Assembly (NCBI RefSeq): GCF_020215645.1
Contig: NZ_CP084058.1
Span: forward strand, 4,402,001 to 4,466,000
DNA from: Nonomuraea gerenzanensis
GTDB lineage: Bacteria > Actinomycetota > Actinomycetes > Streptosporangiales > Streptosporangiaceae
Direction of reading: 5' to 3'
DNA length: 64,000 nt
The position numbers were made by a program, and so were the translations under genes. Positions 42,277-50,560 of the stretch are shown piece after piece. Below the pieces are notes generated by a model. That model searched no databases. It was not told the origin of the DNA and saw nothing but the letters and a program-made list of their open reading frames with translations. Numbering within the stretch: the first letter of the stretch is position 1; the number at the start of each line of letters is the position of its first letter.

Positions 42277-42332
42277 GCAGCACGTCCTGAGCGGTACGTC
42301 CCGAGCGGTACGTCCTGAGCAGTACGTCCTGA
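42266..42332. repeat. 14-base tandem copies of a gene end including the stop codon
   Basis: The end of the deoxyribosyltransferase-like gene (GCGTCCTGA, stop at 42274) is followed by GCAGCACGTCCTGA, GCGGTACGTCCCGA, GCGGTACGTCCTGA and GCAGTACGTCCTGA without interruption. Confidence 0.88.
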
Positions 42333-42384
42333 GCGGCGGGCGGCCCGGGAGCCGGTGCTCGGATGGGCCGCCCGCCGATCGCGG

Positions 42385-43359
42385 TCACGCCTGGACGCCG
42401 GCCTCCTTGGCGGCCCGGTCGATGCCGGCCAGCTCGTCCTCGGTGAAGTCCAGCCGGTCCACCGCCGCCACGTTCGCCTCGAGCTGCTCGGGGCTGGAGG
42501 CGCCGACGAGCACGGAGGTGATGCGCGGGTCCCGCAGCGCCCACGCCAGCGCGAGCTGCGCCACCGTCTGCCCGCGCGAGGCGGCCAGCTCCGCCAGCGA
42601 CCGCACGAACGCCAGCACCTCGGGCGTCACCCGGTCAGGCGTCAGGAACCGGCCCTCGGCCGCCCGCGAGTCGGCCGGGATGCCGTTCAGGTAGCGGTCG
42701 GTCAGCAGGCCCTGGGCCAGCGGCGAGTACACCACGCACCCGACGCCCTCCTCCTCCAGCACGCCGAGCAGCGACTCCTCGATGTGCCGGTTCAGCAGCG
42801 AGTACGGCGGCTGGTGCACCAGCAGCGGGGTGCCGAGGGAGCGCAGCAGGCGGGCGGCCTGGGCGGTGCGCTCGGGGGAGAAGTTCGAGACGCCGACGTA
42901 GAGGGCGCGGCCGGTGCGGACCATGTGGTCCAGCGTGGCGACCTGCTCCTCCAGCGGCGTCTCCTCGTCGTCGCGGTGCAGGTAGAAGATGTCCACGTAG
43001 TCGAGGCCGAGCCGGGCCAGCGAGCGGTCGAGGGTGGCCAGCAGGTGCTTGCGCGAGCCGCCCACGCCGTACGGGCCGTCCCACATGGGGTTGAAGCCCT
43101 TGGTGGTGACCACGACCTCGTCACGCAGGGACTTCGGCAGGAGCCTGCCGAAGGCGGCCTCGGCGGCGCCGATGGGCGGGCCGTAGCGGTCGGCGATGTC
43201 GAAGTGCGTGATGCCCAGGTCGAAGGCCTTGTGCAGGATCGCGCGCTGGGTCTCCAGCGGCTTGCCCTCGCCGAAGTTGTGCCAGAGGCCGAGCGACACG
43301 GCGGGCAGGAGCAGTCCGCTGCGGCCGCACCTTCTGTACGGCTGGCGTTCGTAGTCCAA
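42385..43359 (-). CDS. Aldo/keto reductase, YghZ-like
   Basis: A 324-residue NADPH-dependent reductase close to the L-glyceraldehyde 3-phosphate reductase (YghZ) group. The start YERQPYRRCGRSGLLLPAVS is typical of that group, as are THFDIADRYGPPIGAAE (Asp, Tyr), VVTTKGFNPMWDGPYG (Lys) and DIFYLHRDDEETPLEEQ (His). Detoxification of reactive carbonyls is the usual role. TTG 43359 has GGAAGG 6 bases upstream, which decides this start. A LacI-type palindrome lies 26 bases upstream. Confidence 0.92.
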   Translation of the reverse strand: MDYERQPYRRCGRSGLLLPAVSLGLWHNFGEGKPLETQRAILHKAFDLGITHFDIADRYGPPIGAAEAAFGRLLPKSLRDEVVVTTKGFNPMWDGPYGVGGSRKHLLATLDRSLARLGLDYVDIFYLHRDDEETPLEEQVATLDHMVRTGRALYVGVSNFSPERTAQAARLLRSLGTPLLVHQPPYSLLNRHIEESLLGVLEEEGVGCVVYSPLAQGLLTDRYLNGIPADSRAAEGRFLTPDRVTPEVLAFVRSLAELAASRGQTVAQLALAWALRDPRITSVLVGASSPEQLEANVAAVDRLDFTEDELAGIDRAAKEAGVQA

Positions 43360-43384
43360 GGGGGACCTTCCGCAAAGATCGTGA

Positions 43385-43396
43385 TGAAACGTTTTA
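43385..43396. promoter_or_regulatory. LacI-type palindrome before the second aldo/keto reductase
   Basis: TGAAACGTTTTA differs by one base from the palindrome TGAAACGTTTCA, the general form of LacI-family operators, and lies 26 bases upstream of the TTG start. Confidence 0.4.
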
Positions 43397-43493
43397 CGAC
43401 CCCCAGTTAAGCACCTTCTCCACACCTGGGAGCCGGTGAGCCCGCTCGCCGGCAGCGCCCTGCCCATCCCCGCGTGCGTCACGACTGAGGCCC

Positions 43494-43856
43494 TTACGCG
43501 CCCTGGCGCAGCCACCGCAGGGCGGCGTCGGCGCAGTCCTCCGGGCTGCTGTCGAAGGCGATGGCGGCGCCGGGCGCGTGCCGCCGGACCAGGTTGATCA
43601 CCTTCTCGAAGAACTCGAGCAACGGCTCGTACGTGCGGATGCCGCCCCCGATCACCACACAGGCGTAGTCCGCGCGGGTCAGCGCCTCGGCGATCGTGCC
43701 TTCCGGATCGTCGTCGAGCGCCACCAGGCAGTAGTCGGCCGCGATGCCGTGATCGTCGAAACGGGCCCGGCCGCGCGCTATCGCCGCCTGCACCGGCTCC
43801 GGGTCCCAGCCCTGGATCCTGGCGGGATCGAGACCGACCACCAGCACGCGCGCCAC
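43494..43856 (-). CDS. Small conserved-looking hypothetical protein
   Basis: A 120-residue soluble protein starting MARVLVVGLDPARIQGWDPE, with a second strand YACVVIGGGIRTYEPLLEFF and an AIAFDSSPEDCADAALRWL end, a compact alpha/beta fold. The spacing resembles small Rossmann-like proteins without a cofactor motif. GTG 43856 has GGGGAG 5 bases upstream. No function can be assigned. It is divergent from the secreted repeat protein gene at 43995. Confidence 0.7.
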   Translation of the reverse strand: MARVLVVGLDPARIQGWDPEPVQAAIARGRARFDDHGIAADYCLVALDDDPEGTIAEALTRADYACVVIGGGIRTYEPLLEFFEKVINLVRRHAPGAAIAFDSSPEDCADAALRWLRQGA

Positions 43857-43994
43857 TGGCACTCCCCTTCCCGAGACGGCTCCGCCCGCAGCCATGGTCG
43901 CACACGCGCCGCCGTTACAAGAGGGATCCAAGTGACGTCCAAGACCGGTTGCGCATCGTGGTCCCTTCACCAGCGAAGAAAGGGACCCCCGAAG

Positions 43995-45794
43995 ATGAAG
44001 AGGACAGCGTTGCTGCTGGGCGCCGCACTGCTCAGCGGTCTGCTGGCCGCCCCGCCGCCCGCCTCGGCCTCCAGCGCCGCGCCGACCGTCAAGGTGGCCC
44101 AGGTCAAGGCGAGCCCCGCCGAGCAGTCCGGCCGCTGCCCCACGACCGTCGGCTTCTCGGCCGTGGTGGCCGCCAAGGGCGCGGCCACCGTCCGGTACCG
44201 CTGGGTGCGCGGTGACGGCAGCCGCAGTGCCGTCAAGACCGTGCGCGTGAGCCGTACGCGCGCGGTGGTCGTGCGGGACCGCCAGACCTTCGAGCGCACC
44301 ACCTCCGGCTGGCAGGCGGTCGAGATCCTGGGCAGGAAGGGCCTGTCGGCCAAGGCCAGGTTCAGCGTCACCTGCTCCGGGCGGGTCACGGTCTGGGACG
44401 ACCGGCACCACCTGCCCGCCCGGCCCGGCAAGCCGCTGGTCGCCGCCGCGTCCGTGACGGCCGATCCGCCCTCCTACAGCGGGACGTGCCCCGCCACCGT
44501 GCGGTTCACCGGCACGATCCAGGTCTCGCGCACGCCGGCCAAGGTGGACTACCAGTGGATCGACAGCGCCACCGGCGAGGGGCCGGCGCAGTCGCTGTAC
44601 TTCCCCGCACACGGGCCGCGCAGCCGCCAGGTCGTGCTCCCGCTGGGTGCGGGCAGCTCCACCACCGGATGGAAGGCGATCCGGCTGCTCACGGCGGGCC
44701 ATGACTCCGGCCGGGCGGCGTACCAGGTGACCTGCGCGTCCACCCCGCCGACCAGCCCGCCGCCGACGTCGCCGCCGCCGACGAGCCCTCCCCCCACGAC
44801 TCCGACGCCCACGACTCCGACGCCGACCCCGCCCCCGGCGCAGAAGCCGGTGCCCAGCATCACCGCCCTCACCCCGGGCGACTACGCGGGCGAGTGCCTC
44901 GAACCGGTCGCCTACCAGGCCAGCGGCCGCATCGCGCTGCCCGCCGGACCCGCCGCGAAGATCACGTACTGGTGGATCCTCGACGGGAACAAGTGGCAGC
45001 AGCAGGTCCTCGACTTCGCCGCCTCCGACCAGCCCCGCGCCCAGGACGTCACGGCCGCGTGGTCCCTGGAGCGGGCCGGCGCCGGCCGCCACACGCTCGG
45101 CCTGATGACCGAGACGGGGCCGCGGGAGCCGGTGACGCGCGAGTTCGGCTTCACCTGCACCGACCAGCCGGGCGAGGCCAAGCTCACCTTCCACTACCTG
45201 CTGACGCCGGTCTTCCACGGCGTGTGCGACAGCTCGTACGGCCTGCGCGCCGACGGCCTGGTGACGACCGACCGCGAGGCCGAGGTCAAGTACCGCCTGG
45301 TCATCGACGGCAAGCCCGGCCCGCTCAGGAGCGAGGTGCTCAGGCCCGGCGTCAAGAGCAAGATCGGCGACTTCTGGTACGGCTCCGCCCGCACCAGCGG
45401 CACCGGCGTCGTCCGCCTGGAGGTGCTCAACCACAACAAGCCGTTCATGCAGGAGGCCTACGCCTGGACGTGCAAGCAGCGCAAGCCCGAGCCCGGCACC
45501 GTGGAGATCACCGAGCTGTGGCCGGTCGCCTACCACGGTGACTGCGTGGACGCCCCCTACGTGACGGCGCACGGCGCGTTCGCGGCGGCCCCGGGCACGG
45601 AGATCACCTTCCGCTGGGTCACCGACGGCGACCCCACCGCGCCCTCGACGCTGAAGGTCGGCCAGAGCGGGATCCTTGAGGTGCAGGCGGCCAACTGGGA
45701 GCGTCCCGAGCGCAAGGACGGCACGGTCGTCCTGGAGGTGCTCAACCACAACAAGCCCGCCATGCGGGCGGTCTACCCGGTCACCTGCCGGTAG
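43995..45794 (+). CDS. Secreted protein of five disulfide-bonded beta-sandwich repeats
   Basis: A 599-residue exported protein. After the signal peptide (LLLGAALLSGLLAAPPPASA) come five repeats of about 100 residues. Each starts with a Gly-x-Cys strand (GRCPTTVGF, GTCPATVRF, GECLEPVAY, GVCDSSYGL, GDCVDAPYV) and ends with x-Thr-Cys (VTCS, VTCA, FTCT, WTCK, VTCR), so each probably has one disulfide. A Pro/Thr-rich linker (about 253-280) separates repeats 2 and 3. Repeats 4 and 5 share VLEVLNHNKP. Ig-like adhesive or surface domains are likely; no enzyme motif is seen. ATG 43995 starts the signal peptide. A strong terminator follows. Confidence 0.82.
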   Translation: MKRTALLLGAALLSGLLAAPPPASASSAAPTVKVAQVKASPAEQSGRCPTTVGFSAVVAAKGAATVRYRWVRGDGSRSAVKTVRVSRTRAVVVRDRQTFERTTSGWQAVEILGRKGLSAKARFSVTCSGRVTVWDDRHHLPARPGKPLVAAASVTADPPSYSGTCPATVRFTGTIQVSRTPAKVDYQWIDSATGEGPAQSLYFPAHGPRSRQVVLPLGAGSSTTGWKAIRLLTAGHDSGRAAYQVTCASTPPTSPPPTSPPPTSPPPTTPTPTTPTPTPPPAQKPVPSITALTPGDYAGECLEPVAYQASGRIALPAGPAAKITYWWILDGNKWQQQVLDFAASDQPRAQDVTAAWSLERAGAGRHTLGLMTETGPREPVTREFGFTCTDQPGEAKLTFHYLLTPVFHGVCDSSYGLRADGLVTTDREAEVKYRLVIDGKPGPLRSEVLRPGVKSKIGDFWYGSARTSGTGVVRLEVLNHNKPFMQEAYAWTCKQRKPEPGTVEITELWPVAYHGDCVDAPYVTAHGAFAAAPGTEITFRWVTDGDPTAPSTLKVGQSGILEVQAANWERPERKDGTVVLEVLNHNKPAMRAVYPVTCR

Positions 45795-45799
45795 CGCCC

Positions 45800-45835
45800 G
45801 GGAAGGGTGGCGGGCGCGGGCCCGCCACTCTTCCC
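45800..45835 (+). terminator. Terminator after the secreted repeat protein
   Basis: A 16-base-pair stem (45800-45815 with 45820-45835, one G-T pair) with a 4-base loop, 6 bases after the stop codon. No long T tract follows. Confidence 0.75.
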
Positions 45836-45891
45836 CCGGTCGCTTCCCGGGCACACAGTGAAGGGGGACCGCGCGGCACTGGGAGGCTGGG

Positions 45892-46632
45892 ATGACCGAC
45901 ACTCCGACGACCCGGTTCTACCGGGAACACGGTTACCTGCTCGTCAGGGGCCTGATCGGCAAGGACGAGGCGAAGGCCTACCGCGAGGAGTGCCACGCGG
46001 TGCTGTCGCGGTTACGCCCGTACGATCCCACCTGGGGCAGCGCCAGGCGGCTGGCCGGCATCGCCACCGAGCTGCGGCACTGCCACGACGCCCAGTTCCA
46101 CTCGGCCGCGTTCGCCCGGCTCATGCTCGACCCCCGCTTCACCGACGTGGCGGCGGACCTGATCGGGTCGCGGAACGTCCAGCTCCACCACACCAAGATC
46201 TTCGTCAAGCCGGCCGAGAAGGGCTCGCCGTTCCCCCTGCACCAGGATGCCGCGCACTTCCCGCACACCCGCCACACGGTCGGCGCGGCCATCTTCCACT
46301 TCGACGACGCCCCCGAGGAGAAGGGCTGCGTGCGGGTCGTGCCGGGCAGCCACAGGCACGGGCCGCTGCCGCACGTCGAGGAGGGCGGCTGGCACCTGCC
46401 GCCGGAGCGGTGGCCGCTGGAGCAGGCGGTGCCGGTCGAGGCGGAGGCGGGGGACGTGCTGTTCCTCAGCTACCTGACCGTGCACGGGTCCGGCGTCAAC
46501 CGGTCGGCCGAGGCCCGTACGACGCTGCTCGTCCAGTTCCGCGACCCCCGCGACCGGCCCGCCGACGACGTGCACCACTCGCGCGGGCAGGGCATGATGC
46601 TGCGCGGCTTCGACCCGACGGCCGGGCAGTGA
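45892..46632 (+). CDS. Phytanoyl-CoA dioxygenase (PhyH) family protein
   Basis: A 246-residue Fe(II)/2-oxoglutarate oxygenase. The iron ligands are His117 and Asp119 in FPLHQDAAHFP and His198 in YLTVHGSGVN. The Arg of NRSAEARTTLLVQFR is the likely 2-oxoglutarate contact. Such enzymes hydroxylate acyl chains or small natural products; the substrate is unknown. GGGAGG precedes ATG 45892. The stop overlaps the GTG of an esterase gene, so the two are co-translated. Confidence 0.9.
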   Translation: MTDTPTTRFYREHGYLLVRGLIGKDEAKAYREECHAVLSRLRPYDPTWGSARRLAGIATELRHCHDAQFHSAAFARLMLDPRFTDVAADLIGSRNVQLHHTKIFVKPAEKGSPFPLHQDAAHFPHTRHTVGAAIFHFDDAPEEKGCVRVVPGSHRHGPLPHVEEGGWHLPPERWPLEQAVPVEAEAGDVLFLSYLTVHGSGVNRSAEARTTLLVQFRDPRDRPADDVHHSRGQGMMLRGFDPTAGQ

Positions 46633-47555
46633 GGGCCGGGGCCGCCCTCGCGGTGGCGCTCGCGCTGCTGGCACTGGGCTGCGTGCCCGCCCCGGTGCTG
46701 CCCGAGACCCGGGTCGACGGCGTGCGCATCGTCGAGCAGGAGCGGGCGGGCGAGCGCGGGCAGTCGCTCAGCGTCCTGTCCAGGGCGCTCGGCCGCGAGA
46801 CCCCCGTACGCGTGCTGCTGCCGCGCGGCTGGACCCCCGGCTCCGGGCCCTGGCCGGTGCTCTACCTGCTGCACGGCTGCTGCGGCGCGAGCCATCTCGG
46901 CTGGGTGGAGGAGGGCGGCGCGGAGCGGCTCACCGACGGGCTGCCCGCCATCGTGGTGGTGCCGGAGGGCGGCCGGGTCGGCTTCTACTCCGACTGGGTA
47001 CGCGGCCCGCAGTGGGAGACCTTCCACATCGAGGAGCTGATCCCGCTGATCGAGGCCGAGTTCGGCGCCGGGCCCGACCGGGCGGTGGCCGGGCTGTCGA
47101 TGGGCGGGCTGGGCGCCATGGTCTACGCCGCCCGCCACCCCGGCCTGTTCCGCGCCGCCGCGTCCTTCTCCGGCGTGCTCGACACCACCGGCGACGGCTC
47201 CGGCGTGCGCCGGCTGCTCCGCGAGAACGGCGAGGACCCCGCCGCCCTGTGGGGCGAGCCGGACGGGCAGGCGTGGGAGGCGCACAACCCCGCCCGCCTG
47301 GCCGCGCGGCTGGGCGGGGTGCCGCTCTACGTGTCCTGCGGCGACGGGCGGCCGGGGCCGCTGGACCCACCGGGCGCCACGGCCGACTTCGAGGGCGCGC
47401 TGCTGCGGCAGGCGGCCGTCTTCGCCGAGCGGGCGCGCGCGGCGGGCGCGCAGGTCACCACCGACTTCTACGGGGCGGGCACGCACACCTGGCCCTACTG
47501 GGAGCGGGCGCTGGAGCGGGCCCTGCCGATGTTGCGCGCCGCCCTGGGCGCCTGA
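46629..47555 (+). CDS. Exported esterase of the esterase D/antigen-85-like family
   Basis: A 308-residue alpha/beta hydrolase with an N-terminal export signal (AALAVALALLALGC). The Cys18 context is only a weak lipobox, so lipoprotein status is uncertain. The nucleophile is Ser157 in AVAGLSMGGLGAM, the oxyanion region is YLLHGCCGASHLGW, and the C-terminal His is in GAGTHTWPYW. The family includes S-formylglutathione hydrolases and mycolyltransferases; substrates vary. GTG 46629 overlaps the stop codon of the PhyH gene. Confidence 0.88.
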   Translation: MRAGAALAVALALLALGCVPAPVLPETRVDGVRIVEQERAGERGQSLSVLSRALGRETPVRVLLPRGWTPGSGPWPVLYLLHGCCGASHLGWVEEGGAERLTDGLPAIVVVPEGGRVGFYSDWVRGPQWETFHIEELIPLIEAEFGAGPDRAVAGLSMGGLGAMVYAARHPGLFRAAASFSGVLDTTGDGSGVRRLLRENGEDPAALWGEPDGQAWEAHNPARLAARLGGVPLYVSCGDGRPGPLDPPGATADFEGALLRQAAVFAERARAAGAQVTTDFYGAGTHTWPYWERALERALPMLRAALGA

Positions 47556-47696
47556 TCACTTCCAGGTGACGTCGATCGTCGCGGCCGTGGTGCCGCCGGC
47601 GACGCTCGCGACCGCGTACGAGCCGGTGCCGTTGTCGATTGCGATCCAGCCCTTGGCGCCGCAGCTGAAGGCGATCACGTGGGGATTGCCCGGAAG
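47556..47696 (-). pseudogene. 3' relic of a secreted protein gene, possibly alpha-amylase
   Basis: The minus strand holds a 46-codon open stretch ending in a stop at 47556 (HVIAFSCGAKGWIAIDNGTG, then TTAATIDVTWK). It has no start and is closed upstream by an in-frame TAA. The sequence resembles the C-terminal beta-domain of GH13 alpha-amylases (pattern xIAFxRGxxGFxAINN). About 20 bases further upstream lie TTGCA-rich sequences like maltose-type operators. A gene deleted between its promoter and its last codons would leave exactly this. It is not coding now. Confidence 0.4.
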
Positions 47697-47713
47697 TTAC
47701 CTACCGCGCTCAG

Positions 47714-47747
47714 CCTTTGCAAGGACTTTGTGGAAACTTTCTGCAAG
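47714..47747. promoter_or_regulatory. TTGCAAG-type operator-like repeats
   Basis: CCTTTGCAAGG (47714-47724) and GAAACTTTCTGCAAG (47733-47747) resemble the paired TTGCA half sites of MalR/LacI-type operators of actinobacterial maltose and amylase genes. They could be the remnant promoter of the relic at 47556 (minus strand) or lie in the promoter of the protease gene at 47851. Confidence 0.4.
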
Positions 47748-47850
47748 CATTTAGCTCCTCCAGGGATCGTGACCTTTCCGTTATGTTCCCCGCGTATCGG
47801 CGCCTCCCGTCCGCTCTCGTACGCCACAGAGGGAAGAACGGAGACGGCGC

Positions 47851-49446
47851 ATGACGATCGACTACATCCCCGAGGCTCCCAAGAGCGGCCCCGCCGAGCA
47901 GTTCGGGCCGTCCTGGCAGGGTTTCACCCTCCCCCGGGAGATCCTGGACCGGCACGGAGCCAAGGTCCTCGACCCGTGGGCCGTCGGCCTGGACGACGGC
48001 GAGACCCGGCCCGACACGACGGTCTACCGCGCGGACGTGCTCCTCGTCCCCGGGCACCTGCTCGTCAACCGGGACGACACCGACTTCATCAACACGGCGC
48101 TGGCCGACGTCGGCCTCAAGCTGTCGGAGGAGAGCATCGAGCGGGCCCGCCGCAGGCAGGTGGACCGCGAGACCGTCTGGCTGCCCGCCGTCCTGACCAT
48201 CGGCGAGGGGCGGCTCGACGTCAAGGCGGACGCCTGGCCGGCCCTGCGGGCCATCCGCCGCGCCCTGCGCCGGGAGTCCCGCCCCCTGGCCGACAGGCAG
48301 GGGCTCGAACAGATCTGCCTGGACCACCTGTTCGTGGGCTCGGCCACCAGCGGGATCGGCTCGCTCGACCTCGGCGGCGAGCCCGCCACCAGCGGGCACG
48401 CCGTCACCGACGAGCCCGGCGGCCACAGCCGCCCCGGCTACGGCCGCACCCCCGTCACCGTGGTGGCGGGGCCGCCGCGCCGCCGCTCGCTCGAAGAGCT
48501 CGGCGGGCCCAGGATCACCGTGGTCACCCTCGACACCGGCGTGGCCGCGCACCCCTGGTTCAGGCCCGTGAGCGACCCCGACGCGTTCCTGACCGTCGAC
48601 CCGGCCGGGCAGCAGCTCATCGAGGACAGCCACCCGGCCTACCAGGGCCGCGACATCGCCAAGCTCGTCGGGCACGAGGACCTCGGCCACCTGCCCAACC
48701 CGCTGGTCGGCACCCTCAACTCGCACACCGGCCACGGCCTCATGCTGGCCGGCCTCATCGCGCAGATCGCGCCCGACGCCCGCGTCCTGATGTACAAGGT
48801 CATGCACAGCGACGGCGTGGTGCCCGGCGAGGCCCTGCACGCGGCGCTCGACCGCCTGGTGGAGCTGCTGGACGGCGGCCAGTCCGTGGACGTGCTGTGC
48901 TGCTCCTTCGGCGCCTTCGCCGAGACCGGCAGCCCCGCCATGCAGGCACTGTTCGACAAGGTCAACCAGCTCCGGGCGCGCGGCGTCATCGTGGTCAACG
49001 CCGCCGGCAACTACGCCACCACCAGGCCGTTCTACCTCGCCGCCCTCTCCGAGACCCCCGTGCAGGGGCCGCCGCTCGCGCCCATGCTCGGCGTCGCCGC
49101 CAAGAACCCCGACGGCAGCATCGCCATCTTCAGCAACGAGCACCCCGCCGTACGGTGGCGGGCGCCCGGCGCCATGGTCGTCAGCACGTTCCCGCCCCAG
49201 TTCCACGGCGCCCAGAACGCCACGCTCAGCACCGGCGAGCGGGCCTCGCTCGACGGCGACGCCATGGGGGCGCACTGCGCCTGGAGCGGCACGTCCTTCG
49301 CGGCGCCGATCGTCGCGGGCGCCATCGCCGCCGAGCTGACCAAGACCGTCCAGCAGGTGGGCGTGAGCCGGGTCGAACGGGCCAGGGCCGCCGTCGACGT
49401 CCTGATCGACGACAAGGTCGCGCGGCCGGAAATCGTGCCGATCTGA
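47851..49446 (+). CDS. Cytosolic subtilisin-like (S8) serine protease
   Basis: A 531-residue subtilase without signal peptide or membrane segment, so it acts in the cytosol. An N-terminal region of about 215 residues, with no propeptide signature, precedes the catalytic domain. Asp228 is in VTLDTGVAAHPW, His295 in NSHTGHGLMLAG, the oxyanion Asn in VVNAAGNYA and Ser482 in WSGTSFAAPIVAGA. All needed residues are present. GGAG lies 7 bases before ATG 47851. The stop overlaps the sigma-factor gene (TGATG), which in turn overlaps a small gene; a TPR-CHAT protease gene follows. Regulated cleavage of a partner encoded in the operon is the likely role. Confidence 0.92.
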   Translation: MTIDYIPEAPKSGPAEQFGPSWQGFTLPREILDRHGAKVLDPWAVGLDDGETRPDTTVYRADVLLVPGHLLVNRDDTDFINTALADVGLKLSEESIERARRRQVDRETVWLPAVLTIGEGRLDVKADAWPALRAIRRALRRESRPLADRQGLEQICLDHLFVGSATSGIGSLDLGGEPATSGHAVTDEPGGHSRPGYGRTPVTVVAGPPRRRSLEELGGPRITVVTLDTGVAAHPWFRPVSDPDAFLTVDPAGQQLIEDSHPAYQGRDIAKLVGHEDLGHLPNPLVGTLNSHTGHGLMLAGLIAQIAPDARVLMYKVMHSDGVVPGEALHAALDRLVELLDGGQSVDVLCCSFGAFAETGSPAMQALFDKVNQLRARGVIVVNAAGNYATTRPFYLAALSETPVQGPPLAPMLGVAAKNPDGSIAIFSNEHPAVRWRAPGAMVVSTFPPQFHGAQNATLSTGERASLDGDAMGAHCAWSGTSFAAPIVAGAIAAELTKTVQQVGVSRVERARAAVDVLIDDKVARPEIVPI

Positions 49447-50051
49447 TGACCGGCGACCCCGCACTCGGACGTGCGCCCACCGCCCGCGCCGAGCGCCGCG
49501 ACCGGCTCGCCGCGCTGCTCATCGAGGCGCGGCAGGGCAACAGCGCCGCGCTCGACGCCATCGTCGCCGAGCTGACCCCCGTGCTCTGGCACACCGCGCG
49601 CAACCAGGGCCTGAGCCAGCAGGCCGCCGAGGACGTCATCCAGACCACCTGGCTCACGCTGCTGCGGCACCTGCACGCCATCTCCGTCCCCGGCGCGCTC
49701 ATCGAATGGCTCGTCACCACCACCCGCCGCGAGGCGTGGCGCGTCAGCCGCGCCTCGCGCAAGGACGACCTGCCCGGCGACGACACCTTCGACGAGCTGC
49801 CCGACAGCGTGCTGACCCCCGACGAGCTGCTCGTGGACGACGAGCGGCGCCGCGCGCTCTGGCACGCGGTCGAGAGCCTGCCCAAGCGGTGCGCCGAGCT
49901 GCTCAGGATCGTCGCCTTCGTGCCGCGCCCCCACTACGACGCGGTGGCGGCCGCGCTCGGCATGCCGCTGGGCAGCATCGGGCCCACCCGCGGCCGGTGC
50001 TTCGCGAAGCTCCGCCTCCTGCTCGCGAAGGACCCGGATTGGAGTTCCTGA
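49446..50051 (+). CDS. ECF-like RNA polymerase sigma factor
   Basis: A 201-residue sigma-70 family protein with region 2 (QQAAEDVIQTTWLTLLRHL, the core-binding helix) and region 4 (LPKRCAELLRIVAF with a DAVAAALGMPLGSIGPTRGR helix-turn-helix). Region 3 and anti-sigma motifs are missing, as in ECF factors. Starts and stops overlap by TGATG with the subtilisin gene before and the small gene after. It probably switches on this operon or linked genes; no separate anti-sigma factor is encoded here, so the protease or the small protein may control it. Confidence 0.9.
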   Translation: MTGDPALGRAPTARAERRDRLAALLIEARQGNSAALDAIVAELTPVLWHTARNQGLSQQAAEDVIQTTWLTLLRHLHAISVPGALIEWLVTTTRREAWRVSRASRKDDLPGDDTFDELPDSVLTPDELLVDDERRRALWHAVESLPKRCAELLRIVAFVPRPHYDAVAAALGMPLGSIGPTRGRCFAKLRLLLAKDPDWSS

Positions 50052-50545
50052 TGAACACGGCCCAGGGGGGTCACCCCCACTTCACCCCCGAGGACCAGCA
50101 CCTCGCCGAGGAGATCGCGAACGTCTACCGCGTCGTCGATCCCGTGCCCGCCACGCTCGTCGAACGCCTGCAGTTCGCCCTGGCCCTGGAGTCGCCCGAG
50201 TTCGAGGTGCTACGGCCGCAGGAGGAGGACGTGCTGCCCGCCGGCGTGCGCGGTGGCGAGGACAGCCGGACGATCACGTTCGACAGCGAGATCCTCACCA
50301 TCATGATCAGCGTCAGCGCGCGCGACGAGCACGCCGTCCGCGTGGACGGCTGGCTCGCGCCGCCCGGCGACCACCTGGTCGAGCTGCGCTGCGGCGCGGG
50401 CGCCCACGTCGTCAGGGCCGACGACCAGGGACGGTTCGTGCTCGACGTGGTGCCGAGAGGGCTGTCGCAACTCGTGGTGCGCCAGGGACTTGATGATCCG
50501 GCGCAGGCGACGATACTGGCGGTGACGCCCTCACTCATCCTCTGA
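50051..50545 (+). CDS. Small operon protein of unknown function
   Basis: A 164-residue soluble protein. The first 55 residues look helical (DQHLAEEIANVYRVVDPVPA). The rest is a run of beta strands (RTITFDSEILTIMISVSARD, VDGWLAPPGDHLVELRCGAG, GRFVLDVVPRGLSQLVVR), a small beta-sandwich. There are no membrane segments, zinc ligands or enzyme motifs. It is coupled to the sigma-factor gene by TGATG and lies 15 bases before the TPR-CHAT gene. It could be a protease substrate, an adaptor or an anti-sigma equivalent; that is inference. Confidence 0.85.
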   Translation: MNTAQGGHPHFTPEDQHLAEEIANVYRVVDPVPATLVERLQFALALESPEFEVLRPQEEDVLPAGVRGGEDSRTITFDSEILTIMISVSARDEHAVRVDGWLAPPGDHLVELRCGAGAHVVRADDQGRFVLDVVPRGLSQLVVRQGLDDPAQATILAVTPSLIL

Positions 50546-50560
50546 CCACCGCGAGGCCGG

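Noticed and set aside
49446..50545. Sigma/anti-sigma pair
   Set aside because: The protein after the sigma factor lacks a zinc-binding HxxxCxxC motif, a membrane helix and an HATPase domain, so calling it an anti-sigma factor is not supported.
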